This document shows, piece by piece, positions 1 to 7,472 of a stretch of 64,000 bases of DNA. Origin of the DNA: Sphingomonas endophytica (GTDB lineage Bacteria > Pseudomonadota > Alphaproteobacteria > Sphingomonadales > Sphingomonadaceae); the NCBI RefSeq assembly GCF_014199415.1, contig NZ_JACIJN010000006.1, forward strand, positions 211,541-275,540, written 5' to 3'. Under the pieces are notes generated by a model. The model had not been told where the DNA came from and did no database searches. It saw nothing but the letters and a program-made list of their open reading frames with translations. Both the position numbers and the translations under genes were made by a program. Position 1 is the stretch's first letter; the number at the start of each line of letters is the position of its first letter.

Positions 1-156
1 ATCGACGTGGCGATCCTCCAGCGCGGCGAGGCTCGCCAGCGGCGCGCGCAGTGCCATGCGCAGCGTTGCGGGATAGTCGCGCCCTGCATGCGGCACCGAC
101 AGCACCACCGGACTCTCGGGCAGCATTTCGCCGAACATGCAGAAAGAGCGCGTCAT
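1..156 (-). CDS. N-formylglutamate amidohydrolase, N-terminal part (cut by window edge)
   Basis: The first 52 codons of a leftward gene are present and the rest lies outside the window. The fragment starts MTRSFCMFGEML and contains the stretch VVLSVPHAGRDYPATL, the S-V-P-H-A-G-x-x-Y-P pattern that opens N-formylglutamate amidohydrolases. These enzymes hydrolyse N-formyl-L-glutamate in histidine breakdown and related pathways. It is divergent from cpdR, an arrangement I recall from other alphaproteobacteria. The assignment rests on one N-terminal motif, so the substrate is not proven. Confidence 0.7.
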   Translation of the reverse strand, partial: MTRSFCMFGEMLPESPVVLSVPHAGRDYPATLRMALRAPLASLAALEDRHVD

Positions 157-287
157 TCCTGCCTACCCTATGGAAGCCGCCGCGCCGCTGCAACGTGTCG
201 TCGTGGGTCAGCCGTTCACCATGTCCGCTGGTGGAAAAATCAACGTCCCTGGGGCATATTATAGCGCGAATGGGAGTTGTGGTTGCG

Positions 288-665
288 ATGATACGGATTC
301 TTCTCGCCGAAGACGATGCGGTGATGCGCGAGTATCTCGGGCGCGCGCTGGAGCGGTCGGGCTATCACGTCACATCGGTCGATCGCGGCACCGCCGCGCT
401 GCCGCTGCTGGAAAGCGAGCGCTTCGACCTGCTGCTCACCGATATCGTCATGCCCGAGATGGACGGGATCGAGCTGGCGCAAAAGGCGCAGGAGCTTGCG
501 CCGGGGATGCGCGTGATGTTCATCACCGGGTTCGCGGCGGTCACGCTGAAGGCCGGCAATGCGATGCCGCAGGCGCGTGTCCTGTCCAAGCCGTTCCATC
601 TCCGCGATCTGGTGCTCGAGGTCGACCGGCTCTTCGATACCGGCACCGCGAACGAGCTGATCTGA
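288..665 (+). CDS. cpdR: CpdR-type single-domain response regulator
   Basis: This is a 125-residue stand-alone receiver domain. The acidic pocket is E8/D9/D10, the phosphoacceptor is D52 in LLTDIVMPEMDG, T80 follows in MFITGFA, and K101 lies in LSKPF. There is no output domain. In Caulobacter, CpdR is phosphorylated through the CckA-ChpT relay. Its unphosphorylated form acts as a ClpXP adaptor for cell-cycle-regulated proteolysis. The name rests on length, receiver motifs and position beside the N-formylglutamate amidohydrolase gene. The ATG at 288 is chosen because the receiver fold begins at once (MIRILLAEDD). An AT-rich stretch at 257-262 (TATTAT) could be a -10 box. Confidence 0.85.
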   Translation: MIRILLAEDDAVMREYLGRALERSGYHVTSVDRGTAALPLLESERFDLLLTDIVMPEMDGIELAQKAQELAPGMRVMFITGFAAVTLKAGNAMPQARVLSKPFHLRDLVLEVDRLFDTGTANELI

Positions 666-739
666 CACGCCCGGCAACAAAAGCGTAAAAAGCCGCTTGC
701 GCGCTTCCGACCCAGTCGTTAGAGGCGCACCCCTACGGA

Positions 740-814
740 GGGCGTGTAGCTCAGTGGTAGAGCACTGTGTTGACATCGCAGGGGTCGCAAGTTCAATCCT
801 TGCCACGCCCACCA
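740..814 (+). tRNA. tRNA-Val (GAC anticodon)
   Basis: The acceptor stem GGGCGTG (740-746) pairs with CACGCCC (804-810), and an encoded ACCA follows. The D arm carries TAGCTCAGTGGTAGAGC. The anticodon loop TTGACAT lies between CTGTG and CGCAG and gives anticodon GAC, which reads valine codons. The T arm carries GTTCAATCC. All four arms fold without mismatches that would disable it. No integrase or duplicated 3' end is seen nearby. Confidence 0.96.
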
Positions 815-1229
815 TGCAAGTCTGCTCTATCCGGTCGTTTTAAGGTCTCCCCTGGCCTGACCGGATAGAGCGACTTTCGCACCCGCCCGGCGCGAGGTGC
901 CGGATGCCTCAGCATTCATCCCCAAGTCGATCGATCAAGGCGCAACGAACCGTCTCGAACCGGCCGATTGCGGAAGCTCGGCGCGAAGCATTGCCACATC
1001 CGACACATTGGCCGCGCCCTGCGCTCAAGCGGTCCCAACTTTTGGCATGAAGCAGAGCGCCGTCAATGCCACCGCCCTTTCTCCGAGCCGATCGGACTGC
1101 GCAACGGGCCAACCAGACCTCGCGCTACATTGCGCGTATTTAACATACTGTTTCCGGCACGATCGCCGCTGATCTGCGTTAGCGGCCGTGGGTGTGGCGA
1201 TGCGGTCATTCCCGAGGAGGGATGTCGCT
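815..1229. other. 415-bp gene-free region upstream of rhodopsin
   Basis: Besides the hairpin at 824-871, I see no convincing gene here. The last 90 bases hold an AT-richer patch around 1137-1152 (GTATTTAACATACTG) that could contain the rhodopsin promoter, and the strong ribosome site GAGGAGGG at 1214-1221. Confidence 0.5.
824..871 (+). terminator. 13-bp inverted repeat after tRNA-Val
   Basis: GCTCTATCCGGTC (824-836) and its exact reverse complement (859-871) flank a 22-base loop ten bases after the tRNA. There is no U run, so it may be a processing or termination structure rather than a classical intrinsic terminator. Confidence 0.4.
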
Positions 1230-1931
1230 ATGGACCAAACTGCCTTCATGATCGGATTTACGGTCATGTCACTCGCGTCGCTCGCGATCTACGCGACCGG
1301 CAAAAAGACCCCCCCGTCGCATCATCACACGCTTCTGCATGCCGCCGTGCCGTTCATCGCGGCGACGGCCTATCTCGTGATGGCCTTCGGCATCGGCACG
1401 CTCGTAAACGGCGACGGCGCGGCGACCTATCTGGCGCGTTATGCGGACTGGACGGTGACGACGCCGATCCTGCTGTCCAGCCTCGTGCTGCTCGCCTTTC
1501 ACGAACGCGGAAAGACCGGAGAGGTCGGCGGCTATCTCACCGCCATCATCGTCCTCGACGTGCTGATGATCGTGACCGGGCTGGTGTCGTCGCTCGCCGA
1601 GGTGCCGCTGGTGAAATGGGTCTGGTATCTGTGGTCGTGTGTCGCTTTTGTCGGCGTCCTGTATCTTCTCTGGGGGCCGCTCCGGGCGATGGCGGCCGAA
1701 CGGGGCGGTGCGCTGGGTTCCGCTTATGGCAAGAACGTCACCTTCCTGACCGTAATCTGGTTCCTGTACCCGATCGTCTTCCTGATCGGGCCGGAGGGGC
1801 TGAAGATCATCACCGATCCGATGTCGGTCTGGGCGATCCTGATCATGGATATCGTCGCCAAGGTCGCTTACGCCTTCTACGCGGCCAGCAACCTCGAGAC
1901 GGCGTTGCACCATCACAGCCGGCAGGCGTGA
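1230..1931 (+). CDS. Light-driven proton-pump-type rhodopsin with DTS motif
   Basis: This 233-residue, seven-helix microbial rhodopsin has retinal Schiff-base lysine K211 in DIVAKVAY, with D207 as counterion partner. Helix C reads RYADWTVTTP: R70, D73 (proton acceptor, bacteriorhodopsin D85 position) and T77 (T89 position). The cytoplasmic donor position (D96) is S84, giving a DTS motif. Helix B carries H37 at the place of bacteriorhodopsin T46. I recall a proteobacterial group of proton pumps with Gly or Ser at the donor site and a helix-B His that forms the donor complex, and this protein fits it. The start at 1230 is set by GAGGAGGG eight bases upstream. The stop overlaps the GTG of blh, so retinal synthesis is co-expressed. 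Confidence 0.93.
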   Translation: MDQTAFMIGFTVMSLASLAIYATGKKTPPSHHHTLLHAAVPFIAATAYLVMAFGIGTLVNGDGAATYLARYADWTVTTPILLSSLVLLAFHERGKTGEVGGYLTAIIVLDVLMIVTGLVSSLAEVPLVKWVWYLWSCVAFVGVLYLLWGPLRAMAAERGGALGSAYGKNVTFLTVIWFLYPIVFLIGPEGLKIITDPMSVWAILIMDIVAKVAYAFYAASNLETALHHHSRQA

Positions 1932-2791
1932 CCCGCGGCATCGCCTTGTTGATCGCGGGGGCGGTTGCGGCCGCCTTCGCCCCCTTGCCGGTGCAACTGG
2001 CGTTCGCGATCCTGGGGATCGGGGTGGTCGGCATGGCGCATGGTGCGGGTGATCTGGCCGTCGTGGCACCGGCCCGGCGGCGCATGTTCCTGATCGTCTA
2101 CGCTCTCGTCTCCGTCACGACGCTGCTTTGGTGGACCATGGATCCGGCGGTGGCCCTGCCCGCCTTTCTCGTCGCCTCGGCCGTCCACTTCGGCATCGAG
2201 GATGGCGCCGGGGATCAGCCGATCGAACGCATCGCGCGCGGGGTGGTGCTCGTCGCCGGGCCGGCCACCTTCTACGCGCCCGCCTACGCCGTTCTCTTGC
2301 GCACGGCAGGTGGCGCCTCATCGACCTTGCCGAGCTATACCCCGTTCGTCGCGATGGCGGGCGGCGCGGCCGGCGCCGTGCTGCTGGCGCTGGCGTGGCA
2401 GCGGCGTGACCGGCATCTGGCCGGCGGCGTGGCGGCGTTGCTGCTGATGCCGCCGCTGATCGGTTTCACCCTCGGCTTTCTGATCCTCCACGCGCTGCCG
2501 CAGACGACGGAGCGGCGCGATCGCCTGGGGTTCGCCGACACCACTTCCTACCTGCGCGCGGTTGCGCCGGTGTTCGGTGGCGCGATACTGCTCGCCGCGC
2601 TGGTCGTCGCGTTGCTGCTGCGCTTCGATACCAGCGGGGTTCGCGGGCTCTTCGCCGGCATCGCCGCTCTGGCCGTTCCACATCTGCTCGTGACGCCGTG
2701 GTTCGAGGGCAACGCGATCCGGCGCCGGCCCGCGGCAGAAGCAAGGATCGGCGGATATGCGACGGCTCGCGGGAGCGGGCCTCGCCCGTAA
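1928..2791 (+). CDS. blh: Brp/Blh-family beta-carotene 15,15'-dioxygenase
   Basis: This 287-residue multi-pass membrane protein would cleave beta-carotene into two retinals for the rhodopsin just upstream. Family landmarks in order are GMAHGAGD (H38), HFGIED (H87), ILHALPQTTERRD (H188) and PHLLVTPWFE (H252). The iron site of characterised Blh uses four histidines, two of them spaced HxxxH. Here the fifth position of that motif is Q192, which is unusual. The GTG start at 1928 shares four bases with the rhodopsin stop (GTGA), so translation is coupled. Carotenoid synthesis genes are not in this window. Confidence 0.88.
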   Translation: MTRGIALLIAGAVAAAFAPLPVQLAFAILGIGVVGMAHGAGDLAVVAPARRRMFLIVYALVSVTTLLWWTMDPAVALPAFLVASAVHFGIEDGAGDQPIERIARGVVLVAGPATFYAPAYAVLLRTAGGASSTLPSYTPFVAMAGGAAGAVLLALAWQRRDRHLAGGVAALLLMPPLIGFTLGFLILHALPQTTERRDRLGFADTTSYLRAVAPVFGGAILLAALVVALLLRFDTSGVRGLFAGIAALAVPHLLVTPWFEGNAIRRRPAAEARIGGYATARGSGPRP

Positions 2792-2886
2792 CGACCAAGC
2801 CGGCGCGCGGGCAAGCACCGTCGTTACGGCACAGCGACCGACTGCAACCAGACAGGCAATGCGCCTGCGGACGGATCGCTGGTCAG

Positions 2887-2912
2887 GGGCGGCCGCGGGC
2901 CGGCGGCCGCCC
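2887..2912. terminator. Bidirectional GC hairpin between blh and mesD
   Basis: GGGCGGCCG (2887-2895) pairs perfectly with CGGCCGCCC (2904-2912) across an 8-base loop. It lies between the convergent ends of blh (2791) and mesD (2920). No T-run follows on either strand. Confidence 0.45.
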
Positions 2913-2919
2913 GCAGCGC

Positions 2920-3945
2920 TCAGCCGGTCAATTCCGCGCGGACCAGCGCCGCGCCCGCCGCCAGCGCGTGCAGCTTGCCACGGGCGACGTCGCGCGCCAG
3001 CGGCGCCATCCCGCAATTGGTCGCGGGCAGCAGCTTGTCGGCATCGACGAACGCCAGCGCCTTGCGCAACGTGTCGGCGACCTGCTCCGGCGTTTCGACC
3101 GCATCGGTCGCCACGTCGATCGCGCCGACCATCACCTTCTTGCCCCGCACCAGCTCGATCAGCTCCATCGGCACGCGCGAATTCTGACATTCCAGCGAGA
3201 TGATATCGATCGTCGACACCTGCAGATTGGGAAAGGTCTGCTCATATTGCCGCCATTCCGAGCCGAGCGTCTTCTTCCAGTCGGTATTGGCCTTGATCCC
3301 GTAGCCATAGCAGATGTGGACCGCAGTCTCGGCGGTCAGCCCCTCGGCCGCGCGTTCCAGCGTCTTGATCCCCCAGTCGTTCGCCTCGTCGAAGAAGACG
3401 TTGAACGCCGGTTCGTCGAACTGGATGATATCGACCCCCGCCGCCTCCAGCTCGCGCGCTTCCTCGTTCAAGAGGCACGCGAACTCCCACGCCAGCTTCT
3501 CGCGGCTGCGGTAATGGTCGTCGTAAAGCGTGTCGATCATCGTCATCGGCCCCGGCAGCGTCCATTTGATCGGCTGGTCGGTCTGCGCGCGCAAAAATCT
3601 GGCGTCCTCGACGAACACCGGCGCCGGGCGCGACACCGCGCCGGTGACGGTCGGCACGCTGGCGTCATAGCGGTTGCGGATCCGGACCACCTCGCGCCTG
3701 GCGAAATCCACCCCGCTCAGATGCTCGACGAAGGTCGTGACGAAATGCTGGCGGGTCTGCTCGCCGTCGCCGACGATCGTGATCCCGGCCTGCCGCTGGT
3801 CGTCGACCGCCAGCCGCAGCGCGTCGCGCTTGCCGCTCGCCAGTTCCGCCCCCTCCAACTTCCATGGCGACCACAAGGTCTCAGGCTGCGCGAGCCAGCC
3901 GGGTTTGGGCAGGCTGCCTGCGGTCGTCGTCGGCAACAGCGTCAT
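2920..3945 (-). CDS. mesD: MesD, core-type folate-independent methionine synthase
   Basis: This 341-residue protein is only the C-terminal catalytic barrel of cobalamin-independent methionine synthase (MetE). It lacks the N-terminal folate-binding half. The zinc/homocysteine ligands are visible: H210 and C212 in VHICYGY, E252 in SLECQN, and C311 in TNCGM. In the MesD family this core makes methionine without methyl-folate and needs the partner MesX, encoded immediately upstream. The ATG at 3945 is preferred because AGAAAGG precedes it at good distance. A GTG at 3978 that overlaps the mesX stop is the alternative. The real methyl donor is not deducible from sequence. Confidence 0.87.
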   Translation of the reverse strand: MTLLPTTTAGSLPKPGWLAQPETLWSPWKLEGAELASGKRDALRLAVDDQRQAGITIVGDGEQTRQHFVTTFVEHLSGVDFARREVVRIRNRYDASVPTVTGAVSRPAPVFVEDARFLRAQTDQPIKWTLPGPMTMIDTLYDDHYRSREKLAWEFACLLNEEARELEAAGVDIIQFDEPAFNVFFDEANDWGIKTLERAAEGLTAETAVHICYGYGIKANTDWKKTLGSEWRQYEQTFPNLQVSTIDIISLECQNSRVPMELIELVRGKKVMVGAIDVATDAVETPEQVADTLRKALAFVDADKLLPATNCGMAPLARDVARGKLHALAAGAALVRAELTG

Positions 3946-3974
3946 GTTCGATACCTTTCTGGCAAGCGTCGGGA

Positions 3975-4961
3975 TCACAGGCCACAGCTCGCGGACCAGC
4001 GCGCGAGCGCGGCCCCGTGCGGCTTGATGAATTGTTCTTCGGCGAAGCGGCCCTGCTCGACCGCGAGCCGGCTGCGTTCCTCGCGGTCGTAGACGATGCG
4101 GGTCAGCGAATAGTCCTGATAGTTCAGGCTCGGCCGGTAATGCTCGGCAGCGACCGAATTGGCGTTGTAGATTTCGGGCCGGTAGATCTTCTGGAACGTC
4201 TCCATCGTGCTGATCGTGCTGGCGAGTTCGAGATTGGTATAGTCGCCGACCAGATCGCCGACATGATAGAAGGCCAGCGGCGCGACGCTGTGTGGCGGCA
4301 TGAAGTAGCGCACCTTCATCCCCATCTTGGCGAAATAACCATCGGTGGCCGAGAAATCGTCGTTGCGATATTCGACGCCGAGGATCGGATGCGCATTAGC
4401 GGTGCGGTGATAGACCTGCTTGCTCGATACGCTCAGGCAGATCACTGGCGGCTTGGTGAACTGGTCGCGATAAGCGCGCGATTGCAGGAAATGCTTGAAC
4501 AGATTGCCGTGCAGATCGCCGAAATGCTCGGGCAGCCCGCTCGCGCCGTGGCGTCGGATATGTTCCGGCATCACGACGCTGAAATCATAGTCGCGGATGT
4601 ACGAAGAGAAATTGTTGCCGACCATCCCGTCGGTACGCGTGCCCTTCTGCCGGTCGACCACCTGGGTGTGCAGGATCTCGATCAGCGGAAAGGCGTCGTC
4701 GGCGGCCTCCGCCCCGATCCGCAGCGCTGCCGAGATGATGCTGAGCGCGACCGTGTAGCGGTCGCCCGCCGGATTGTCCCAATGCATCAGCGCGTTGAAA
4801 CGATGATCGATCATCGCCAGCGTCTTGCGCAAATTCTCCTGGCGGCTCTCCCCGCGCGCCAGGTTCGCGAAATTGGTAGTGATCCGCGTATTGTCGGCGG
4901 GACGGTAATCCTCGTCGAAGGCGATGCTGCTGATCGTGAACGTGAAGCCGCTATTCGTCAT
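3975..4961 (-). CDS. mesX: MesX (DUF1852), obligate partner of MesD
   Basis: This 328-residue soluble protein belongs to the DUF1852 family. The start reads MTNSGFTFTISSIAFDEDY and typical internal blocks are NFANLARGESRQENL and DRQKGTRTDGMVGNNFSS. Genetic work I recall on folate-independent methionine synthases links DUF1852 (MesX) to MesD function and oxygen dependence, but its chemistry is unknown to me. It is the first gene of a two-gene leftward operon. The start at 4961 has AGGTGAG upstream. Expression should fall when B12 is present because a cobalamin riboswitch lies in the leader. Confidence 0.86.
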   Translation of the reverse strand: MTNSGFTFTISSIAFDEDYRPADNTRITTNFANLARGESRQENLRKTLAMIDHRFNALMHWDNPAGDRYTVALSIISAALRIGAEAADDAFPLIEILHTQVVDRQKGTRTDGMVGNNFSSYIRDYDFSVVMPEHIRRHGASGLPEHFGDLHGNLFKHFLQSRAYRDQFTKPPVICLSVSSKQVYHRTANAHPILGVEYRNDDFSATDGYFAKMGMKVRYFMPPHSVAPLAFYHVGDLVGDYTNLELASTISTMETFQKIYRPEIYNANSVAAEHYRPSLNYQDYSLTRIVYDREERSRLAVEQGRFAEEQFIKPHGAALARWSASCGL

Positions 4962-5089
4962 GACTCACCTGCTTGTACGGACAGGGGTCAGGGAAGAGCG
5001 CGCCGGGCGTGATCCGGCGCAAATGGCCGCGGCCACGCACCGTGCGTCAAGCGCGATCCGCCGGAGGAACCCCCGTCCGAGGAACGTTA

Positions 5090-5290
5090 TCGCGTCGGAG
5101 GCAGGTCTCCTGGCTCACGGGTCGACGCGGTGGCTCCGGCCTTCCCGGGCGCCTCGCGAGCGCCCAGTGACACGAATTGGAGCCGCCGCTCGCCGCTTAC
5201 AGTTGCGGGGGCAGCGCCGGACTTTGCCCCTGGGGGCAGCACCGGCTTCCCGTCTTAGCCCCATCGCCACGCCTGGGATGGGGAACCTCG
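5090..5290 (-). promoter_or_regulatory. Cobalamin (AdoCbl) riboswitch upstream of mesX-mesD
   Basis: Read on the minus strand, the leader has the conserved cobalamin aptamer blocks in order: GGTTCCCC near 5288, GGGAAGCCGGTG near 5252, GCTGCCCCCGCAACTGTAAG near 5200, a CACTGGG block, CGGGAAGGCC, and the closing box GAGCCAGGAGACCTGCC near 5101-5116. It ends about 130 bases before the mesX start. Such elements turn off B12-independent isoenzymes when B12 is available. I do not see a clear U-tract terminator after it, so control may act on translation or through Rho. Confidence 0.95.
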
Positions 5291-5331
5291 ACGCGCCGCT
5301 TGGACACGATCACGGCCGCGGTGTCAAGGCG

Positions 5332-5361
5332 GATATAAAGACATCCTTATGTCTTGATATC
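5332..5361. promoter_or_regulatory. Palindromic operator resembling SahR-type sites, upstream of the riboswitch
   Basis: GATAT-A-AAGACAT (5332-5344) and ATGTCTT-G-ATATC (5349-5361) form an inverted repeat around CCTT, with one mismatched pair. Inside it lies ATAAAGACATCCTTAT, a near-palindrome like the ATAAAGA/TCTTTAT sites I recall for ArsR-family SahR/SamR regulators of the methionine cycle. Its place upstream of mesX and of ltaE (divergent) suits either gene. The regulator identity is inferred. Confidence 0.5.
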
Positions 5362-5529
5362 GCCGTCGCCGTTGAGGGACTTCCGGCTTAGCCCTGAGAA
5401 AGGATCTAGGCGGCAGATTAGCATCATGACTTCAGCCATTTCTCCATCTTCATGGCCTGAGCCATCGCGTGTCATTGCCTCACCGCAAGCATATTGACCC
5501 GCCCGCGTGCCTGCCCGAAGGCACGGATC

Positions 5530-6534
5530 ATGCGCTTCTTTTCCGACAATGCCGCCCCGGTTCACCCCGCCGTGCTGCGCGCGATCGCCGCGGCCGACTC
5601 GCTCGACACCGCCTATGACGGCGATCGCTGGTCGAAGGCGCTCGACGAACGCTTCTCGGCGCTCTTCGAGACTGCGGTGCGCGTGCTGTGGGTGCCGAGC
5701 GGCACCGCAGCCAACTGCCTCGCGCTCGCCGCCTTGTGCCCGCCGCACGGCTCGGTGGTCTGTCACCGCGAGGCGCATATCCAGAACGACGAATGCGGCG
5801 CGCCCGAATTCTACACGCATGGCGCCAAGCTGCTGCTCGCCGAGGGCGAGGGCGCGAAGCTGACCCCCGCGACCGCCGCGGCGGTGCTCGATCGCCAGCG
5901 CTACGACGTCCACCAGCAGCGCCCGCACGCGCTGTCGATCACCAATGCCACGGAATATGGCCGGGTTTACACTCCGGCCGAGGTCGCCGCGCTCGGTGCG
6001 CTGGCGAAGGAGCGCAAGCTCGGCTTCCATATCGACGGCGCGCGCTTCGCCAATGCGGTGGTCTCGACTGGCGCGTCGCCCGCCGATCTGACCTGGCGCG
6101 GCGGGGCCGATGCGCTCAGCTTCGGCTTCGTCAAGAACGGCGGGATGAACGCCGAGGCGCTGGTATTCTTCGACCACGCGCTCGCCGACGCGACGCTCTA
6201 CCGCCGCAAGCGCGCCGGGCATCTGTTGTCCAAGGGTCGCTATCTCGCCGCGCAATTGCTCGCGATGCTCGACGACGACATATGGCTGGCGTGCGCGCGC
6301 GGCGCCAATGCCGGCGCGGCGCTGCTCGCGCAGGCCGCGGGGGCGCGGCTGCTCCATCCGGTCGAGGCGAACGAGGTGTTCCTCCGCGTCACTGCCGACG
6401 AGGCCGCGTCGCTGCGCGCCGCCGGGTTCGACTTCTACGACTGGGGCGTCGGCGAGGCGCGGCTGGTGGTCAGCTGGAACCAGCGCGCCGAGGACATCCG
6501 CCCGCTCGCCGACGCGATTGCCGCACTCGGATGA
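5530..6534 (+). CDS. ltaE: Low-specificity L-threonine aldolase family protein
   Basis: This 334-residue PLP enzyme of the beta-eliminating lyase fold would cleave L-threonine or allo-threonine to glycine and acetaldehyde. The N-terminus MRFFSDNAAPVHPAVL, the PSGTAAN block, the HREAHIQNDECG block, the cofactor aspartate region FHIDGARFAN and the PLP lysine K202 (FGFVKNGGM) are visible. The KNGG form of the lysine motif marks a proteobacterial subgroup. The ATG at 5530 is chosen because the fold begins there. The next gene overlaps by ATGA, so an EamA exporter is co-translated. The exact amino-acid substrate is uncertain. Confidence 0.85.
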   Translation: MRFFSDNAAPVHPAVLRAIAAADSLDTAYDGDRWSKALDERFSALFETAVRVLWVPSGTAANCLALAALCPPHGSVVCHREAHIQNDECGAPEFYTHGAKLLLAEGEGAKLTPATAAAVLDRQRYDVHQQRPHALSITNATEYGRVYTPAEVAALGALAKERKLGFHIDGARFANAVVSTGASPADLTWRGGADALSFGFVKNGGMNAEALVFFDHALADATLYRRKRAGHLLSKGRYLAAQLLAMLDDDIWLACARGANAGAALLAQAAGARLLHPVEANEVFLRVTADEAASLRAAGFDFYDWGVGEARLVVSWNQRAEDIRPLADAIAALG

Positions 6535-7472
6535 GCCCCGCCGATCCCCCCAACAGCACGCGCGCCGCGGTGCTGGTGCCGTTCGCGCTGGTCGTGCTGA
6601 TCTGGGGCTCGACCTGGATCGTGATCCGCGACCAGCTCCACGGCGGCGCGGTCGCGGTGCCCGCCAGCTGGTCGGTCAGCTACCGCTTCCTCGTCGCCGG
6701 ACTCACGCTCGCCGGGGTTGCGGCATGGCAGGGTGCCCCCGGCACCCGCGCGCTCTTCACGCAACCCGGCTTCTGGCGCTTCGCCGGCTTGCTCGGCGTG
6801 TTCCAGTTCGTGCTCAACTTCAACTTCGTCTATCGCGCCGAGGAGCATATCACCTCCGGGCTGGTGGCGGTGATCTTCGCGCTGCTGCTCGTCCCCAACG
6901 CGCTGTTCGCGCGCATCTTCCTCGGGCAGCGGCTCGGGCGGCAATTGCTGGTCGGGTCGGCGATTGCAATGAGCGGGGTGGCGCTGCTCTTCATCAAGGA
7001 AGCGCGCAGCGATCCCGGCGGCCCGACCGAATCGCTGATCGGCATCGCCTTCACGCTCTGCGCGATCCTTTCGGCCTCGACCGCCAATGTCATGCAGGCG
7101 ACCAAGACCGCGACGCGCTATCCGATGGTCCCGACGCTCGCCACCGCGATGCTGATCGGCGCGGCGATCGATGCCGGCTGGGCATGGGTCACCACCGGCG
7201 CGCCGGTGTTCGACGGGCGTCCCGGCTATGTCGCGGGCGTGCTGTACCTCGGCATCATTGCCTCGGCGCTCGCCTTCACCTTGTACTTCCGCATCATCCG
7301 CACGATCGGCCCGGCCAAGGCCGCCTATAACGGCGTGATCGTCCCGGTCATCGCGATGCTGCTGTCGACGGTGTTCGAGGGCTATCGCTGGACGCCGCTC
7401 GCGGTGGCGGGGGCGGGGCTGGCCGCGGTCGGGCTGGTGGTGGCGCTCAGCGCGCGCAGGCCGGCGCGGTAA
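6531..7472 (+). CDS. EamA/DMT-family transporter
   Basis: This 313-residue membrane protein has about ten hydrophobic helices in two EamA halves. The first half starts LVPFALVVLIWGSTWIVIRDQL, split in the typical GST-W motif, and the second half starts near residue 165. Family members export amino acids and other metabolites. Coupling to the threonine aldolase gene by ATGA overlap suggests an amino-acid-related substrate, but that is inference. The 3' end overlaps the convergent SDR gene by 91 bases. Confidence 0.85.
   Translation: MSPADPPNSTRAAVLVPFALVVLIWGSTWIVIRDQLHGGAVAVPASWSVSYRFLVAGLTLAGVAAWQGAPGTRALFTQPGFWRFAGLLGVFQFVLNFNFVYRAEEHITSGLVAVIFALLLVPNALFARIFLGQRLGRQLLVGSAIAMSGVALLFIKEARSDPGGPTESLIGIAFTLCAILSASTANVMQATKTATRYPMVPTLATAMLIGAAIDAGWAWVTTGAPVFDGRPGYVAGVLYLGIIASALAFTLYFRIIRTIGPAKAAYNGVIVPVIAMLLSTVFEGYRWTPLAVAGAGLAAVGLVVALSARRPAR

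Noticed and set aside
909..1112. Short minus-strand frame in the rhodopsin leader as a gene
   Set aside because: It has no ribosome site, no recognisable segment and an amino-acid mix typical of chance frames.
740..1230. tRNA-Val as an integration site for an island carrying the rhodopsin genes
   Set aside because: No integrase, no direct repeat of the tRNA 3' end and no composition change at the boundary were seen.
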